A stretch of DNA of 64,000 nucleotides from Toxorhynchites rutilus septentrionalis (GCF_029784135.1 NC_073745.1:99097105-99161104), one strand, 5' to 3'. Positions 1 through 11,115 are shown, counted from the stretch's first letter. The notes: a model not told the origin generated them from the sequence alone. Numbers and translations are program-made.

Positions 1-191
1 GGAATGTGAGATGGGGAAGCTCATACTTACGTCTATGCATTATGCTGTACACTACAGACTTTTTTTCTCCGTACTGATTAAGAAGCCGACCGAACTATCG
101 GTCGACAAGTCAGTCTGCAGTCGGCGGGGGCTCTTAATTTCGTTTTTGCAGGTCGAACCGAAAAAATTTCAGTCGAGTTAACTCTTTTTTA

Positions 192-416
192 CAGTAATGC
201 TTTTGAATCCGGACACTTTGCATTACATTCAATATCATACCACAGCCATAACATTTTTTTCATGTTGAATTTATGCGATTAATAGTTGCTAACATAGTTA
301 CTGATAGTTTCTTGATAGTTACTTATCAATCGCATTAATTCAACATGCAGAAAATGTTGTGGCTGCGGTATGGTATTAAATGTAACGCAAAGTGTCCGGA
401 TTCAAATACATTACTG
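192..416. mobile_element. Foldback-like MITE with TA target duplication
   Basis: The two halves are near-perfect reverse complements: CAGTAATGCTTTTGAATCCG at the left end is matched by the inverted sequence ending CATTACTG at the right. The arms extend about 90 bases, leaving a short AT-rich centre. Both ends are flanked by TA (190-191 and 417-418), the target duplication expected of Tc1/mariner/pogo-type elements. There is no coding capacity, so it is a non-autonomous element. The superfamily is inferred from the TA duplication only. Confidence 0.8.
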
Positions 417-502
417 TATACTTACTTCGATGTTATTCGTTTCTCTCTCAGGGTAAGCAACGAATATAATAAGGGTAGGGTTTAGATTCTATACTTTTAT
501 GG

Positions 503-510
503 TTTATAAA
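503..510 (+). promoter_or_regulatory. TATA-like box of the decayed H3 gene
   Basis: TTTATAAA lies about 70 bases before the first recognisable H3 codons. This fits the short TATA-driven promoters of replication-dependent histone genes. It is only meaningful in that context. Confidence 0.4.
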
Positions 511-578
511 ATGACGCTTCCTTTGCTTTCGTTCATTTCTTACTCTACTCTCGCACCGTGACGACTCGTTTGTTTGGG

Positions 579-943
579 ACCAAGCAGATAGCTAGTTAGT
601 CTTTCAGTGGTAAGGCACACGAAAGCAGCTCGGATAAGCGCACCAGCCGCAGGATAGGTGAAGAAGCCACATCGCTATCGACCGGGAACTTTGCGTGAAA
701 TTCATCGCTATCGGAAGTCGACCGAATTGCTGATCCGCAAGCTACCTTTGCAGCTTTTGGATCGTGGAATTGCTCAGGACTTCAAAACCGACTTGCGCTT
801 CCAAAGTTCCGCGGTTATGACGCTGCAGGAGGCTTATTCGAAGATACAAATTTGTGTGCTATCCACGCAAAACGCGTCACATCATGCCCAAGGACATTCA
901 GCTGGCCCATCGAATCCAAGGAGAGGGTGCTATATTAGCTTAG
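579..943 (+). pseudogene. Histone H3 pseudogene
   Basis: The reading frames translate to broken but unmistakable histone H3. TKQ near 579 is followed by an in-frame TAG. GGKA and TKAAR segments come next, then another TAG just before [43 protein letters not shown] and LQEA are intact. The frame then shifts into [14 protein letters not shown] and shifts again into [11 protein letters not shown]. The initiating MAR is missing, two codons are lost after PGT, and about nine codons are missing in the SEAYLVGLF region. Functional H3 is 136 aa and almost invariant, so this copy is dead. The neighbouring TATA-like box and 3' stem-loop show it derives from a replication-dependent gene unit and not from a processed polyadenylated mRNA. 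Confidence 0.93.
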
Positions 944-955
944 CATATAATCATC

Positions 956-971
956 GGCCCTTTTCAGGGCT
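956..971 (+). terminator. Histone mRNA 3' stem-loop of the H3 pseudogene
   Basis: GGCCCTTTTCAGGGCT matches the metazoan histone 3'-end stem-loop (six-base stem, four-base loop TTTC) except that the final C is T, which still allows a G-U pair. It sits 13 bases after the pseudogene stop. It would direct U7/SLBP-dependent 3' processing in a live histone gene. Confidence 0.85.
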
Positions 972-1066
972 CCAGATTTGATGGATTAGAGTTTAGAAAA
1001 GTTTTTTGCAGGCCAAACTGAAACGAGAATTTTCGTTTGGATGCCATACAGCATCGAGAAAATTCC

Positions 1067-1300
1067 GGAAAGATCTAATCGTTGCTGAAAAATAATCTGC
1101 CAGTTCCCTGGGAATTGAAGAACACATCCATGCGAAAGAGTTTATTTTAATGTTTTCTAATTATATGGCGAAAACAGCGACCAACTACATTTGATTTCGT
1201 AATTTTTCAATCAAGTGTAATTAGCTGGAAAGCTTCTGAAGATTATTCTTTCCCATCAGTAGGATATTTTCGTATGCAATATTGGATGCATAACATGAAA
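1067..1300. repeat. First copy of a roughly 225-bp direct repeat
   Basis: The stretch from GGAAAGA through GTTGCTGAAAAATAATCTGC to AATATTGGATGCATAA recurs in the same orientation at 1932-2150 with about 85 percent identity by eye. No coding signal is seen. It follows the H3 pseudogene, and whether it is histone-unit flank or a transposon is not clear. Confidence 0.7.
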
Positions 1301-1506
1301 AACGGAAAATGTTTCGTATCGCGAAAATTATATAATTTTCAATCGATTATTGCTCAGTCGCCGAAATTTTCATACTCAGAGAGTTCATTCTCCTCTAGTT
1401 TGCCTTCCAAATTGCCATCGTAAACCACACCTTCTCTCGATTCAATCACGCACGAAAAGCATACTGAAATGATATTCTGGTGGTGAAACCCATTCATTTT
1501 TCGTGA

Positions 1507-1666
1507 GGCGTCGTGCACAAATTACGTAACGCGATAAGGGGGGAGGGGGTAGATGTTGCGTTACTTTCTGTTTATTAGAGATAGGAAATTGCGTTACGAA
1601 AGGAGGGGGGGAGAGAGGTGGTTCAAAATTCGGATTTTTAGCGTTACGTAATTTGTGCACGACGCC
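1507..1666. mobile_element. 160-bp MITE with perfect 26-bp TIRs and TGA duplication
   Basis: The left end GGCGTCGTGCACAAATTACG (continuing TAACGC) is the exact reverse complement of the right end. Both sides are flanked by TGA (1504-1506 and 1667-1669). The interior is G-rich and non-coding. A second, interrupted copy lies at 21210-21842. A 3-bp duplication suggests PIF/Harbinger mobilisation, which is an inference. Confidence 0.85.
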
Positions 1667-1931
1667 TGAGGACTTCGACAAGACAACATCGTTACTGAAC
1701 GAGCTGAACGGCGAGGGATCGAGGTATTCATTACCTGGCCTGACCTGACCTGAAATGCAATCAGTTTGTTTTAACTGTGAGGGAGCGCAGAAAAGCCGAT
1801 GCTGATACTCTCGTGACCAAGAGAGTATCAGCATCGAAATACGGTTCCTCGGGAAGACATAGAAGCAGCCGCCACACACACACATACACGCGCGCAACTC
1901 TTTTCGTTTGCTGGTTATCGAGAGGAAACCT

Positions 1932-2150
1932 GGAAAGAAATGATCGTTGCTGAAAAATAATCTGCCAGTTCCCCTTGGAATTGAAAATTACATTCAAGCG
2001 AGTTTATTTTAATGTTTTCTATCCATATAATACTGCGACCACATACATTTGGTTTTGTGATTTGTCAATCAAGTGCAGTTAGCAGGAAAGCTTCTGAAGA
2101 TTATTCTTCAGAACAAGGTTTTTTGTATCCAATATTGGATGCATAAAACC
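1932..2150. repeat. Second copy of the roughly 225-bp direct repeat
   Basis: Same sequence and orientation as 1067-1300. Between 2150 and 2560 there is no gene signal; the block GTCCTACGTCACCCTTGCGG near 2267 recurs in modified form at 5341 and, inverted, near 29550, so this is dispersed repeat DNA. Confidence 0.65.
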
Positions 2151-2639
2151 TTGAGTCTCCAACGTAACACTCTCGTTTTTGAAGTCACCCAAATATTTAT
2201 TTATTCATTCATTCAGGATGGATTTAGATTCAACTCCAAACAAATGATCTCTAAATCAACGATAGTCCTACGTCACCCTTGCGGTTATACCATAGATATA
2301 ACCCACTTCCTGTTTTTTGCACTGCACTTGGCCCTTCTGATCTGATAGAGAATAATTTACCTCCCAAACACTAATATCACCACCAGACGTCGACACTGTA
2401 CATTTATCGAGACTATATAACGCACACCAACAAACCACCGCATTCGTTAAACTGAAAACGTTTTTTTTATTACAGAGTCAGAGTTGCACTAACTCAGTTT
2501 TAAAAACGAATTCGCTATTACCCTCATCGCCCGATGGTGTCAGTATCGCAAGAGAGATTACTTATAGTGTAGTACATTTTCGTAAACGGCTACTGTCAAA
2601 ATTTCAACCGAATCGGACTCGTAGTTTTGTTTTGACCGT

Positions 2640-2935
2640 TTGTGGAAGCGGGCGTGCCCGTGGATTTTAGAAAAATGAAAAAAATGAAAACTCCGCCGTC
2701 GCAACAGCCAAATTGGTCGAATTGCACTACGAACTGCTGCCCATCCACCGTATTCTCCAGATTTGGCCCCGTGTGGATTTTTTTTCCAAACTTGAAAATG
2801 TCACTCGCCGGCCAGAAATTTGAGTCGAATGAGGAGGTCATCGCCGTCACGGAGGCTTAAAGAAGTGGATTAAAGAAGTTGGTGCTTCGCTGGGTCAGGT
2901 GTATCGAGCGAAAAGGAGACTATGTAACTAATTAA
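2640..2935 (+). mobile_element. Mariner transposase 3' remnant
   Basis: From 2742 the frames give HPPYSPDLAPC, the conserved segment around the last catalytic residue of mariner transposases. After one frame shift they give FPNLKMSLAGQKFESNEEVIAVTEA, then KKL, RW and CIERKGDYV. Functional mariner transposases are about 345 aa; only the C-terminal third survives, with stops and shifts. The DNA following 2937 (TTATCGGACTGCCCTCGTA) recurs near 6535 and may be an old element end. Confidence 0.75.
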
Positions 2936-2939
2936 CTAT

Positions 2940-4480
2940 TATCGGACTGCCCTCGTATGTCAAAAGAGATCCAATAATCAGGAGTGGAAAAAATGTTACT
3001 TTCTATAAGAATCCACTACATAAAGAAAGTATCGTTATTAAAGGAAAAAATGACCAATAAGTAAAAATTAACGAACTGCATAATCCTAGCGTTCAATATT
3101 ATAAGGACTCGAATGACATTTTGGCAGGAACTGAAATTTCAGTATTATTGAGATGTTCTAAACTTAATTACAATTCAATTTTACTTCTCATCGAATGTTA
3201 GGACTTTGAACACTAGACAATATTGTTTGAACTTTTTTCTTCCATTAAAACAACTGAAAATATGAATTACACAAACTGCAACATTTATTTCTTTTGGGAT
3301 ATCAGCGAGAGTCGTCTTTTCCTTTGCAATATAGAATGCAGCGATTTTTCCTCACATTAAGTAGAGTTCTGCGAACAAAACTATTCTTAACATACGTTTA
3401 ATTCAATTCGTTTGTACATTACTATTCCTTCAGCTCGGTTCTCAGAATAAATCGCCGCAGAAAACGACTGCAACAGAAACAACCACTCAGGAAAGGTGTA
3501 GTAAGCTAAAAGTATTGTGATACGGTATTGTAATTCAAAGCGAAAACTATTATTCAAAATAAAAATTAACGTAATGCACCAGGCAAACGTATGTCGTCCG
3601 ACGATCGCTAAAGTTCGGTCGGACGTTGCCAAATATTTGTATCCTATGTTTGAAACTAACCGGGCAATCAATGGAACACATATTTGCCTGCGAGACACCA
3701 CCGTTTCCGACGGCGGGTCAGCGTGGCGATTTATCCTTGAACAGGTCTCGGGCACTGTTCTGCACCCAAACGTGAAACGAACTTACTCCAGCTGGACATT
3801 ATTTTCGACACCGATCGGAAGGAGTCTCCGACGAACAACTCGATCGGAAATACCATTGGGCTTACCATGTGATGGTCGATATTTGAGTTTTTATCAGCTA
3901 GTGGTAGTTTGTGTTGATGTTTTGACGTAGAACTACGTATTTCAGGTAGGGTTACAAATCAGAAAACAGGTCAGCTTTTTATGAAATAAAGTTGACGTTA
4001 ATAACTATTTCCTCTATGAATGAATTCTCATGTTTTGCATACCAATCGAATCAGAAATTCTCTTAGTTTTGTTTGGTATGCTATACATTACAATTCGCTA
4101 ATATCTAAGCGGTTTAAATTCATGAAAACTAGAAGAACTTCCTTTTGACGTAGGACTACGTCTTTCATTTCTATACCGGGGAGTAAAATCAAAGTTTCGA
4201 AAACGAAAGCGTTACGCCGGAAACCGAGATTTTGAGCGTAAATAGCTCCTAAACAACTGAACGAAATGGTATGATAAACACTTCATTCGAAAGATAAAAT
4301 GTCTACGCTTTTGTAGACCATTTACTTGTTACTTTTTGGTCCAAAAACTTGTTTCAATAGCCTTAAAATTGCCTTCAAAACAGGCCATTGAAATCAGCAA
4401 TCGGTATATAAGCGAGCGCCGCTCGGAAATCCACTCAGTTATAATTGAACAGCGATTGAGGTACCATCGCAGGAATGAAT
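2940..4480. other. Non-coding stretch with dispersed repeats
   Basis: No open frame here looks like a gene. The segment 3585-3725 (CAAACGTATGTCGTCC, then AACTAACCGGGCAATC and GGAACACA) is related to 38812-38915, so it is part of a repeat family of unknown type. GACGTAGGACTACGTC, a near-palindrome found many times in the window, occurs near 4147. Confidence 0.5.
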
Positions 4481-4935
4481 GGATGTTTCCCTAACACAGA
4501 CTTCAAAACCATGGAGCCAGGGGAAATCGGCATTGCAAAATAGATAGAAGCAGCAGGTACTTTCGTACTCGTTCGCGCTTTTACAAATCGGAATGTTTAC
4601 CTAACACAGACTTCAGAACCATGGAGAATGGGGGAATCGGCATTGTAAAATAGATGCAAGCTGCTGATACTTTTGTACTCGTTTGCGTTTCTGCAAATCG
4701 GAATGTTTCCCTAACACAGACTTTAGAACCATAGACCCAGGGGAAACTGGCATTGCAAAGTAGATGCAAGCAGCGGATACTTTCGTACCCGTTTGCACTT
4801 TTGCAAATCGGAATGTTTTCCTAATACAGACTTCAAAACCATGGAGCCATAGAAAATCGGCATTGCAAAATAGATACAAGCAGCGGGTACTTTTGTACTC
4901 GTTTGCGTTTTTGCAAATCGGAATGTTTCCGAAAC
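4481..4935. repeat. 110-bp tandem repeat, about four copies
   Basis: The marker GAATGTTTCCCTAACACAGA recurs at about 4482, 4591, 4701 and 4811 and begins again at 4921, a period near 110 bases. Each unit also carries CATTGCAAA and TAGATGCAAG blocks. The overlapping antisense open frames across it are a by-product of the repeat. Single, diverged units recur at 5640-5860, 30520-30730 and 36500-36620. Confidence 0.85.
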
Positions 4936-6335
4936 CAATAAGTTGGGAAGATCGGCATTCCAGATCTTTTTATACCCCCAGTACTTTTTATACCCCCATG
5001 TATTTTTACACTCCGGAATGCGTTTTGCTAACATGGTCTACAAAAGCGGGAACAAATGCAATGCTTCGGCTCGGTTATTCAAGACTGCATGTCCCTTCAG
5101 CTCACTGAACTTCTACGCAAACCGTTTGATGATTAGGCAAAATGTTGATAACTATTTGCTGCGATAACCACTGCCATATTGAATGAATTGACCTAAATTG
5201 GGATTTGTTTGCAATTGAATTCGTAAATTGTTTCATTCATTCACTAGTTTAATCAATAGCGATATCGTACCCAATGAGGAACATTCGAAGTGCCATTATT
5301 GCTAATTGAAAAAACACAAATAATTACTAAGCCAACGACAGTCCTACGTCGACCTTGCGGTTATATCATAGGTATAACCCATCCAAAGTTTTTTCCATAC
5401 ATTTGTTCTGCCGATGTGTGTGCTAACCCTACCCGTATTTCGACTGCTTATAACTCGAACATTTCTCAACATATCGGAAAGATGCTTGCATCAATTCATA
5501 GGTAATGTTTCTACGCGTCTATCACAATTAATAAAATATTATTTTTCATGAGATGAACAATTGAATAACTGTAAAATGTAAAGCGCTATTTAAACGCCCT
5601 AACTGCCATGTTTTGATTGGCCCGATTTACGGTTTTCCCAACACATACTTCAAAACCGATGTACCTGTGGAAATCCGCTCTGCAAATATTCATGCAAGTC
5701 GGGGGTATTTTTGTTCCTCCCTAGCTGTGTTTCCCTAACACGGACTTCAAAATTAATATGCCTGGGGGAATCCGCTTTGTAAATACATGCAAGTCGGAGG
5801 TATTTTTTGGTGTTGAGTACTTTTGTACTCGCTTGTCGTTGTGCAAACCGGAATATGTTTCTCTAAAACGTACTTTTAAACTGAGAAGCCTGGGAAAATC
5901 GCCATTCCAGATGAATGAACTTTAGCGGTTCGAGAACAACGCAAACACGAAGAACATAATCTATTACAAAAATTTCGATGCATTTTAAAATAATATTCGA
6001 AGTGGTAAACAAGTGGATTGCATAATATAATTGCGTAAATATGCGGTGGTGTCCTAGATACAACCCCTTACAATTTTTTCAACGTTTCTAATGGGAGTTT
6101 TCTTCCTTTTTCCGTTCCGTCACAAGTGGGACCCTAAGGTACGTCGCACCATGCAAAAATCGCTTGATCGTTTGTCTTGTTTATCTGCGACTGCTAGTGA
6201 AGGTAAGTTGAAGGATTTACACCTTTGACCAATTGGCTCTGATCGCATCTACCGGTAAGAACTTTGGCCAAGGGACGTAAATTTGAGAAGGCTTGCGGTC
6301 GCCGCAGCAGCTGTAATTTTAAGAACTAAAAAAAA
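4936..6335. other. Non-coding stretch with dispersed repeat units
   Basis: No gene is supported. It holds diverged 110-bp-type units (5640-5860), a GTCCTACGTC block (5341) and a segment 5920-6080 (ACATAATCTATTACAAAA through GTCCTAGATACAACCCCTTA) that recurs inverted at 29950-30105. All of this looks like old transposon DNA. Confidence 0.5.
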
Positions 6336-6340
6336 CTTAC

Positions 6341-6448
6341 ATTGGTTCCAATTTGATCAACGTTTGGTCCGGTGGATGGATGCTCGTTATACGGCTTATC
6401 TTGGTTACGTCCCGTTTGAAGCTCATCCTCCGAACGCAGATCACTTTG
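6341..6448 (-). CDS. Candidate internal exon of an unidentified gene
   Basis: On the minus strand TTCTATGTTCCAG is followed by 108 bases with no stop in one frame, ending at GGAACCAAT and a consensus donor GTAAGT. The 36 codons read QSDLRSEDELQTGRNQ, DKPYNEHPST, then GPNVDQIGTN, with phase 0 at both ends. Further along the same strand another stretch (LLRRPQAFSNLRPLAKVLT) is open. The gap between them is only about 30 bases, too short for a normal insect intron. I do not recognise the protein. It could be a chance open stretch in repeat DNA, and no partner exon upstream was identified. Confidence 0.25.
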
Positions 6449-6454
6449 CTGGAA

Positions 6455-7364
6455 CATAGAAAGAAACCCATATAAATGGTTGTTTTAGAAAAATAAACTT
6501 TTCCAAAATCTTTGTTTTTTTGCAGGCTAAGTACTTATCGGACTCCCTCGTATATCATACCTTTTTGAACACTTTTTCGATAGTAGCAGTAGACGTTCAG
6601 TCATTTACTGCCTGAACTTTCCTTGTAAAAGCCCTTTCCAATGATAGATTTCAAGCCTATTTGTAAGCTTTATGACACTTTTCAAGCCTGTTTATACACT
6701 TTATGTACCATAGACTTCTAGCTTAAATCATTCACATATCGTTGAGTGTCTACTCGGTATATCTGCATAATTCTCCACTGCAAGGCTTTTCAAGTCATGT
6801 CATGTGCATGTAATATTCCACAGGCGGACGATGATTGAAATTCCAAAGTAAAAGGTAAACTGTTGCCAAGCTTCGTCCAGGCCAGGGACGTTTGTGTACA
6901 TTGAAGTTGTGGAATGAGCTTTGCCGACTGCTAAGAGCAATTCATCCTGCACCGCAAGTGACGTGAGATAACAAAGACACTTATTTTATTTTGAAATTAC
7001 TCTTATTTTTAGTTCCTAACACCCCAGTTGGTAACAGAAGAGGGCACGACTTTGCATCTATTGTCACGTATTTTGAGTTTCTGCTAGGCCAACGCTGTTG
7101 AACGTTTTTAAAGATAGAAAGTCAGTTACATTTAAGTTACTTATAATTTTATTAAAGTTTCACGAAAACACCACCCTATGCGCAAGAACTAACTCCCATT
7201 TTGAAGAGAAATATTGTTCATTCTCTGGCAGACATGAACGCAGCCAAAAACATCGCATTTCATTATCCGGCATGCGAATTCATCCGACATAAACAAAAAC
7301 AGTTCGAACAAACTTTATGCTCAATATTTACCGTAGCCGAAACTGAAATATATATTTGAAATTT
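6455..7364. other. Upstream flank of the ASCIZ-like gene
   Basis: No coding signal is convincing here. The first 150 bases include a repeat block (TTATCGGACTCCCTCGTA near 6535) shared with 2937. The last few hundred bases presumably hold the promoter and 5' UTR of the gene at 7365, but no clear core promoter motif is visible. Confidence 0.4.
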
Positions 7365-8570
7365 ATGACGGAACAACGAATGGTTATAAAGCTAACGCTT
7401 TCGCCGGAGGAAATAGTCGAAACGAAGTTGCATCGTTGTTGCGTGGAGGGATGTAGTGAAAGTTTTACCAACGTATCCCACCTACAGTTGCATCTCACGA
7501 AGCGCCACAAGCTGACCACGGTCAACGTGAAGACCGACAAAACTGACCACGTGAAATATTTCCACTGCCCGGAGCAATCATGCGTCTATCATGTACGAGC
7601 CAGCGGGGAGAAGTTTTTCACATCTTTTCGCAGCTTGAAGCAGCATTTCTTGAAGATGCACTCGGAGAAGGTAATAGTGATTGTTGATACATGAATTTTA
7701 AATCAACTAATTTATATTTTTGTTCAGAAATTTGTTTGCAATCATTGCGACGGCAAAAAATCATTCGCTACAGAATCACTCCTTAGAGCACATCAGACCA
7801 ATTGCGGGCAATTGTTCGTTTGTAAAGTTTGTAGACTCTCGTATGAGAGTCGAGAGGCTTTGCTTACACACTGTCGACGAAAAAGTCATGGATATGAAGA
7901 ACTCCTCGCAGATAAACTCGCCAAACGAAAAGTTGAAACGCAAAAACCAAAGTCTGTAAAAAGATTGAAAAAACCTTCACACATGACTATCATGGTTGAA
8001 GCAAAATTGCCCGTTTTAACGTTGACATGCAAAAAGTCACAAATGACTCAAACAGATCTGATGCAATCAGAAGATTCCATCAGAAGTGAATCCTCCACAC
8101 AAACAAAGACCACCGAATTCAACCCAGCAACAATGGATAGCTTCTGTCAGACGAATCAAAATCTCCCTGATTACCCCTATAATGCTGCAGAGGAAGCAGC
8201 AGTATCCACAGATCCACAGTACCAAGTGACTTCATCGGAAACTCAAACGGATCAAATTTATGAAACAATGTTTCCAAACGAGGATCGCAGCGATCCGATG
8301 CTGTACTCTAACATGTATACCCAAACGTGTGAGGATATTTTCTCTGACCTTGAACTGGCTAGCATCGAAACCCAAACCAATTGGGACGGTCTGGGAGAGT
8401 TTCTAGTCTCAGCGGAAACGCAGACAAACGTTGATGTTAACGGCGCAGCGTCATCAAGTGAGCTGTCAAGGGGCAAAATTTCTTCTATCCAGACGCAAAC
8501 CTCGGCCAGCATGGAGTTCCTTAATGCCATCAGCTCGGAGAGTAGCTCGATCCATACACAAACTTCCTGA
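7365..8570 (+). CDS. ATMIN: ASCIZ/ATMIN-like C2H2 zinc-finger protein
   Basis: Two exons (7365-7670 and 7728-8570) join in phase 0 across a 57-bp GT-AG intron, giving 382 aa. The ATG at 7365 is chosen because the longer open frame begins with TTG. Four zinc fingers fill the N-terminal part: CCVEGC..HLTKRH, FHCPEQSC..HFLKMH, FVCNHC..HQTNC and FVCKVC..HCRRKSH. The C-terminal half is disordered, Ser/Thr-rich and carries eight TQT cores (such as SETQTD, MYTQTC, IETQTN, AETQTN, HTQTS), the signature of dynein light chain LC8 binding. In animals ASCIZ is a nuclear transcription factor that activates the LC8 gene, and LC8 binding to the TQT array feeds back on that activity. Domain order and motif array match; function is by homology. 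AATAAA at 8810 is a likely poly(A) signal. Confidence 0.95.
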
Positions 8571-8809
8571 TATTATGCCGATGAGGATGACTACCACTTT
8601 GATTTCTAGTCGGATGCTGTATGATCGATATAGATGGGAGAGAGTGAATGGGTTTACTATAAAATAGTAAACTACAAAATGGTCCATGCTCTACGAAGTG
8701 GTTTTATTTTCGAAGCAGAAATTCACAGCAAACCCTCTTAGTGTTATTAGATAATTAATTGTTGATCTCTTATTATTAGTGCACGAGATGTGATGTCTGA
8801 ATAAATGTG

Positions 8810-8815
8810 ATCTCA
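8810..8815 (+). promoter_or_regulatory. Poly(A) signal of the ASCIZ-like gene
   Basis: AATAAA lies 240 bases after the stop codon in AT-rich DNA, a normal 3' UTR length for an insect gene. Confidence 0.45.
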
Positions 8816-8819
8816 CAAC

Positions 8820-9663
8820 ATTTTGCGATAATGTTAAATGCACGATACCCAAATGACTTTATTTCCTTGGAGGCACTATCGTTCCTGAGGAGTTTCGCTT
8901 CCTATTGACATCATTTTGCAAACAAAGAACTACGAAGGATTTAGAAGTTAGAAGAAGAAGACTACATTCACGCATATCAGTTCGTGATAACTTAACTGGT
9001 CGTGAGATTCAGTTCCTCATATACAGCCATTCTCAGATTTTCGTGAAAATTGATAGTTTTGTTCCTTATTGCAAAATCGTATTTTTAAATTTAGGGTGCT
9101 CATTTCCATTTTAGAGTGTCCTGAAATATATTTTTCCTTCTTTTTTTTTAAAATGACTTTTTTTAAATTAATATCTTTTGAACTACTGTACCGATTCAGA
9201 TGATCGACATCAAATTGAAGCCAATGAGCTAGTCTTTTTTGAAAAATTACTATGCTTGCATCAAATTGGATTAATTTTAGGACTTATTGATTGCATTCGT
9301 TTTTTACAGTTTACAGGGTTTCGGACCAAGGGTGCTATATATTTGGATTTTTTTTTTGGAGGTTATTCATCTTTTTTATATTTTTAATAAATAAATTTAT
9401 CGTCTTTGAAAAAAATTCACACTTTCGAAAAACTGGACGTTACCTAATATGACATGGGGGGAGAGGAGTAATCGTTACGTAACAAAATTCCAGCAGCTAG
9501 CTTCGATTTTGGGTCGATAGAGATGTATTTCCTGAGCCATGATAATTGACGAATTTACGTAAAGCTGAATCAGCTCATGCGACATCTACATTAGAGCTCA
9601 GAACCACAAAAGTGAGAGTGTTTGTTTATTTTACGCACTGAAAAGCAAGATTCGGTGGTGATT
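8820..9663. other. Non-coding stretch
   Basis: Short open frames here have no recognisable content. A G-rich block followed by CGTTACGTAAC near 9455-9483 resembles the interior of the 1507-1666 MITE, so part is probably decayed MITE. Confidence 0.4.
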
Positions 9664-10587
9664 ATTGGCGATCTAATACCAGGGACAGACATACAGCTGT
9701 ACTTGCGTTGTACGTGTACAGCGTTGTACAGGTACCATCGTACCATGACAGACATACTTTGGTTGTACATTGTACCGTATGTCAAACTGACAATCAGATA
9801 TTTTTCCAATTTCCACCACATATTTCAATGAAAAAGATTTTTATTTAGTGTCTAAACTTTCAAACACAACAAAAAAGTTTCCAATCTGAGTTGTTAACTT
9901 AAAAGAAAGTCAATGAAAAGAACGTTTATCAAGTGATTTGATTCTGCTTGTTCATGCTACCCACCACTAACCGTCTATGGCGCTGCGCACAGTACAACTG
10001 TAGCCATGTACAGCGGTAAAACAGGTCGGTACAGGTACAGCGATTGTACCGAGTTGCTTGCATGGTTCTAGCGCTGTACATGGTGACAGACATACAATTT
10101 TCGAAGTACAACGCTAGTACAGTTGTATGTCTGTCATAAGTATAACGCAAAACGTAAACGATCGGTGAGACATCTGGATTTTGTTTTTGAACTAAGAAAA
10201 TGATGCTAATGTAACCTAAAACTCAAAAACAAATCACGTATATTTTACTTCCGGGCTTTCCAAGGTAGATTTCATATGCAGGAATCGTACATTTTTCTAC
10301 TTATGTTTGATTGTGCTCTCGAATTTCCTTCTTTAATTCAACCATTGTCAACACTTTTATAGTTTTCACTACTGAAACAGGTAAATAAATAACATGTTAT
10401 ACATAAAATTGCGCAGAATTAAATTTCTTACAAACTCATCGCAATCAAATAATCTTTTATGATTATAACATTGTAATTTATGGAAAGAACTACAAATCTT
10501 CCATAAGCTCACATGGCAAAAATTAAAACCAGCATCACTTTCACCGTAGCGCCGCCTAGGTGTAGATTTGTACGTTAGATCGCCAAT
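9664..10587. mobile_element. Left arm of a large inverted repeat, interrupted by a MITE
   Basis: It begins ATTGGCGATCTAA and ends CGTTAGATCGCCAAT, so it has its own 15-bp inverted ends. The body (10143-10587) is the reverse complement of 11116-11570, with shared blocks such as ACATCTGGATTTTGTTTTTG, TTTACTTCCGGGCTTTCCA and CACCTAGG(C/T)GG. The left 13 bases are separated from the body by the MITE at 9677-10142. Confidence 0.8.
9677..10142. mobile_element. 466-bp MITE with TAA target duplication
   Basis: The ends are TACCAGGGACAGACATAC and, inverted, TACTTATGACAGACATAC. The interior is built of GTACAG/TGTAC-rich motifs. TAA flanks both sides (9674-9676 and 10143-10145); removing the element and one TAA restores the GATCTAACG of the host repeat. 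The second copy at 21233-21708 is in the opposite orientation, also flanked by TAA. A third, 5'-damaged relative lies at about 35672-36003. The 3-bp TAA duplication fits PIF/Harbinger, by inference. Confidence 0.85.
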
Positions 10588-11115
10588 TCATTTTATTTCA
10601 ATTTAGATTCATTTCAGCCATTGAATGTTGTCAGTATATGGTAAGAAAGTTTGAGTTTTGTATATTTACGATGGTTCCAACACGCGATTTGACCAAAGTC
10701 ATAGATAATCTTCGAAAATTTTAAGTTTGATAATGCATACCAGTTTTTGATACTATGGACAATTGCGATGAAATCGATATCATATCAAATTGGCTGATAT
10801 TATTGATAATGTAGGGGCCGATACGAGAAGAATTTGCTGTGTTTTTAGCGCAAAACACCCTATTCATCGTTTACTTAGTTGAAAAAAATTAAAGTTACAA
10901 TACTTATAACAACCCATTCCTCGTAATACACATAGCACATTGTAAAATGATGATTTTCTAACTTTTTCAGTGTGGAAAGAATACATGAAACCGGGAAATT
11001 TGAAGATAAATTCTGATTTTTCTAGAAAATTTGAAGGAATTTCATACCAAAAAAACAAAACATCCTCATTTTACTCGCTGCGCCATCTGGTTGTAAATTC
11101 AATGTAAATTCGTCA

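Noticed and set aside
3517..3930. 137-codon frame as a gene
   Set aside because: Overlaps a repeat shared with 38.8 kb, has an equally long antisense frame and no domain.
4581..5108. Overlapping open frames of 60-114 codons
   Set aside because: They arise from the 110-bp tandem repeat read in successive frames; no protein-like composition.
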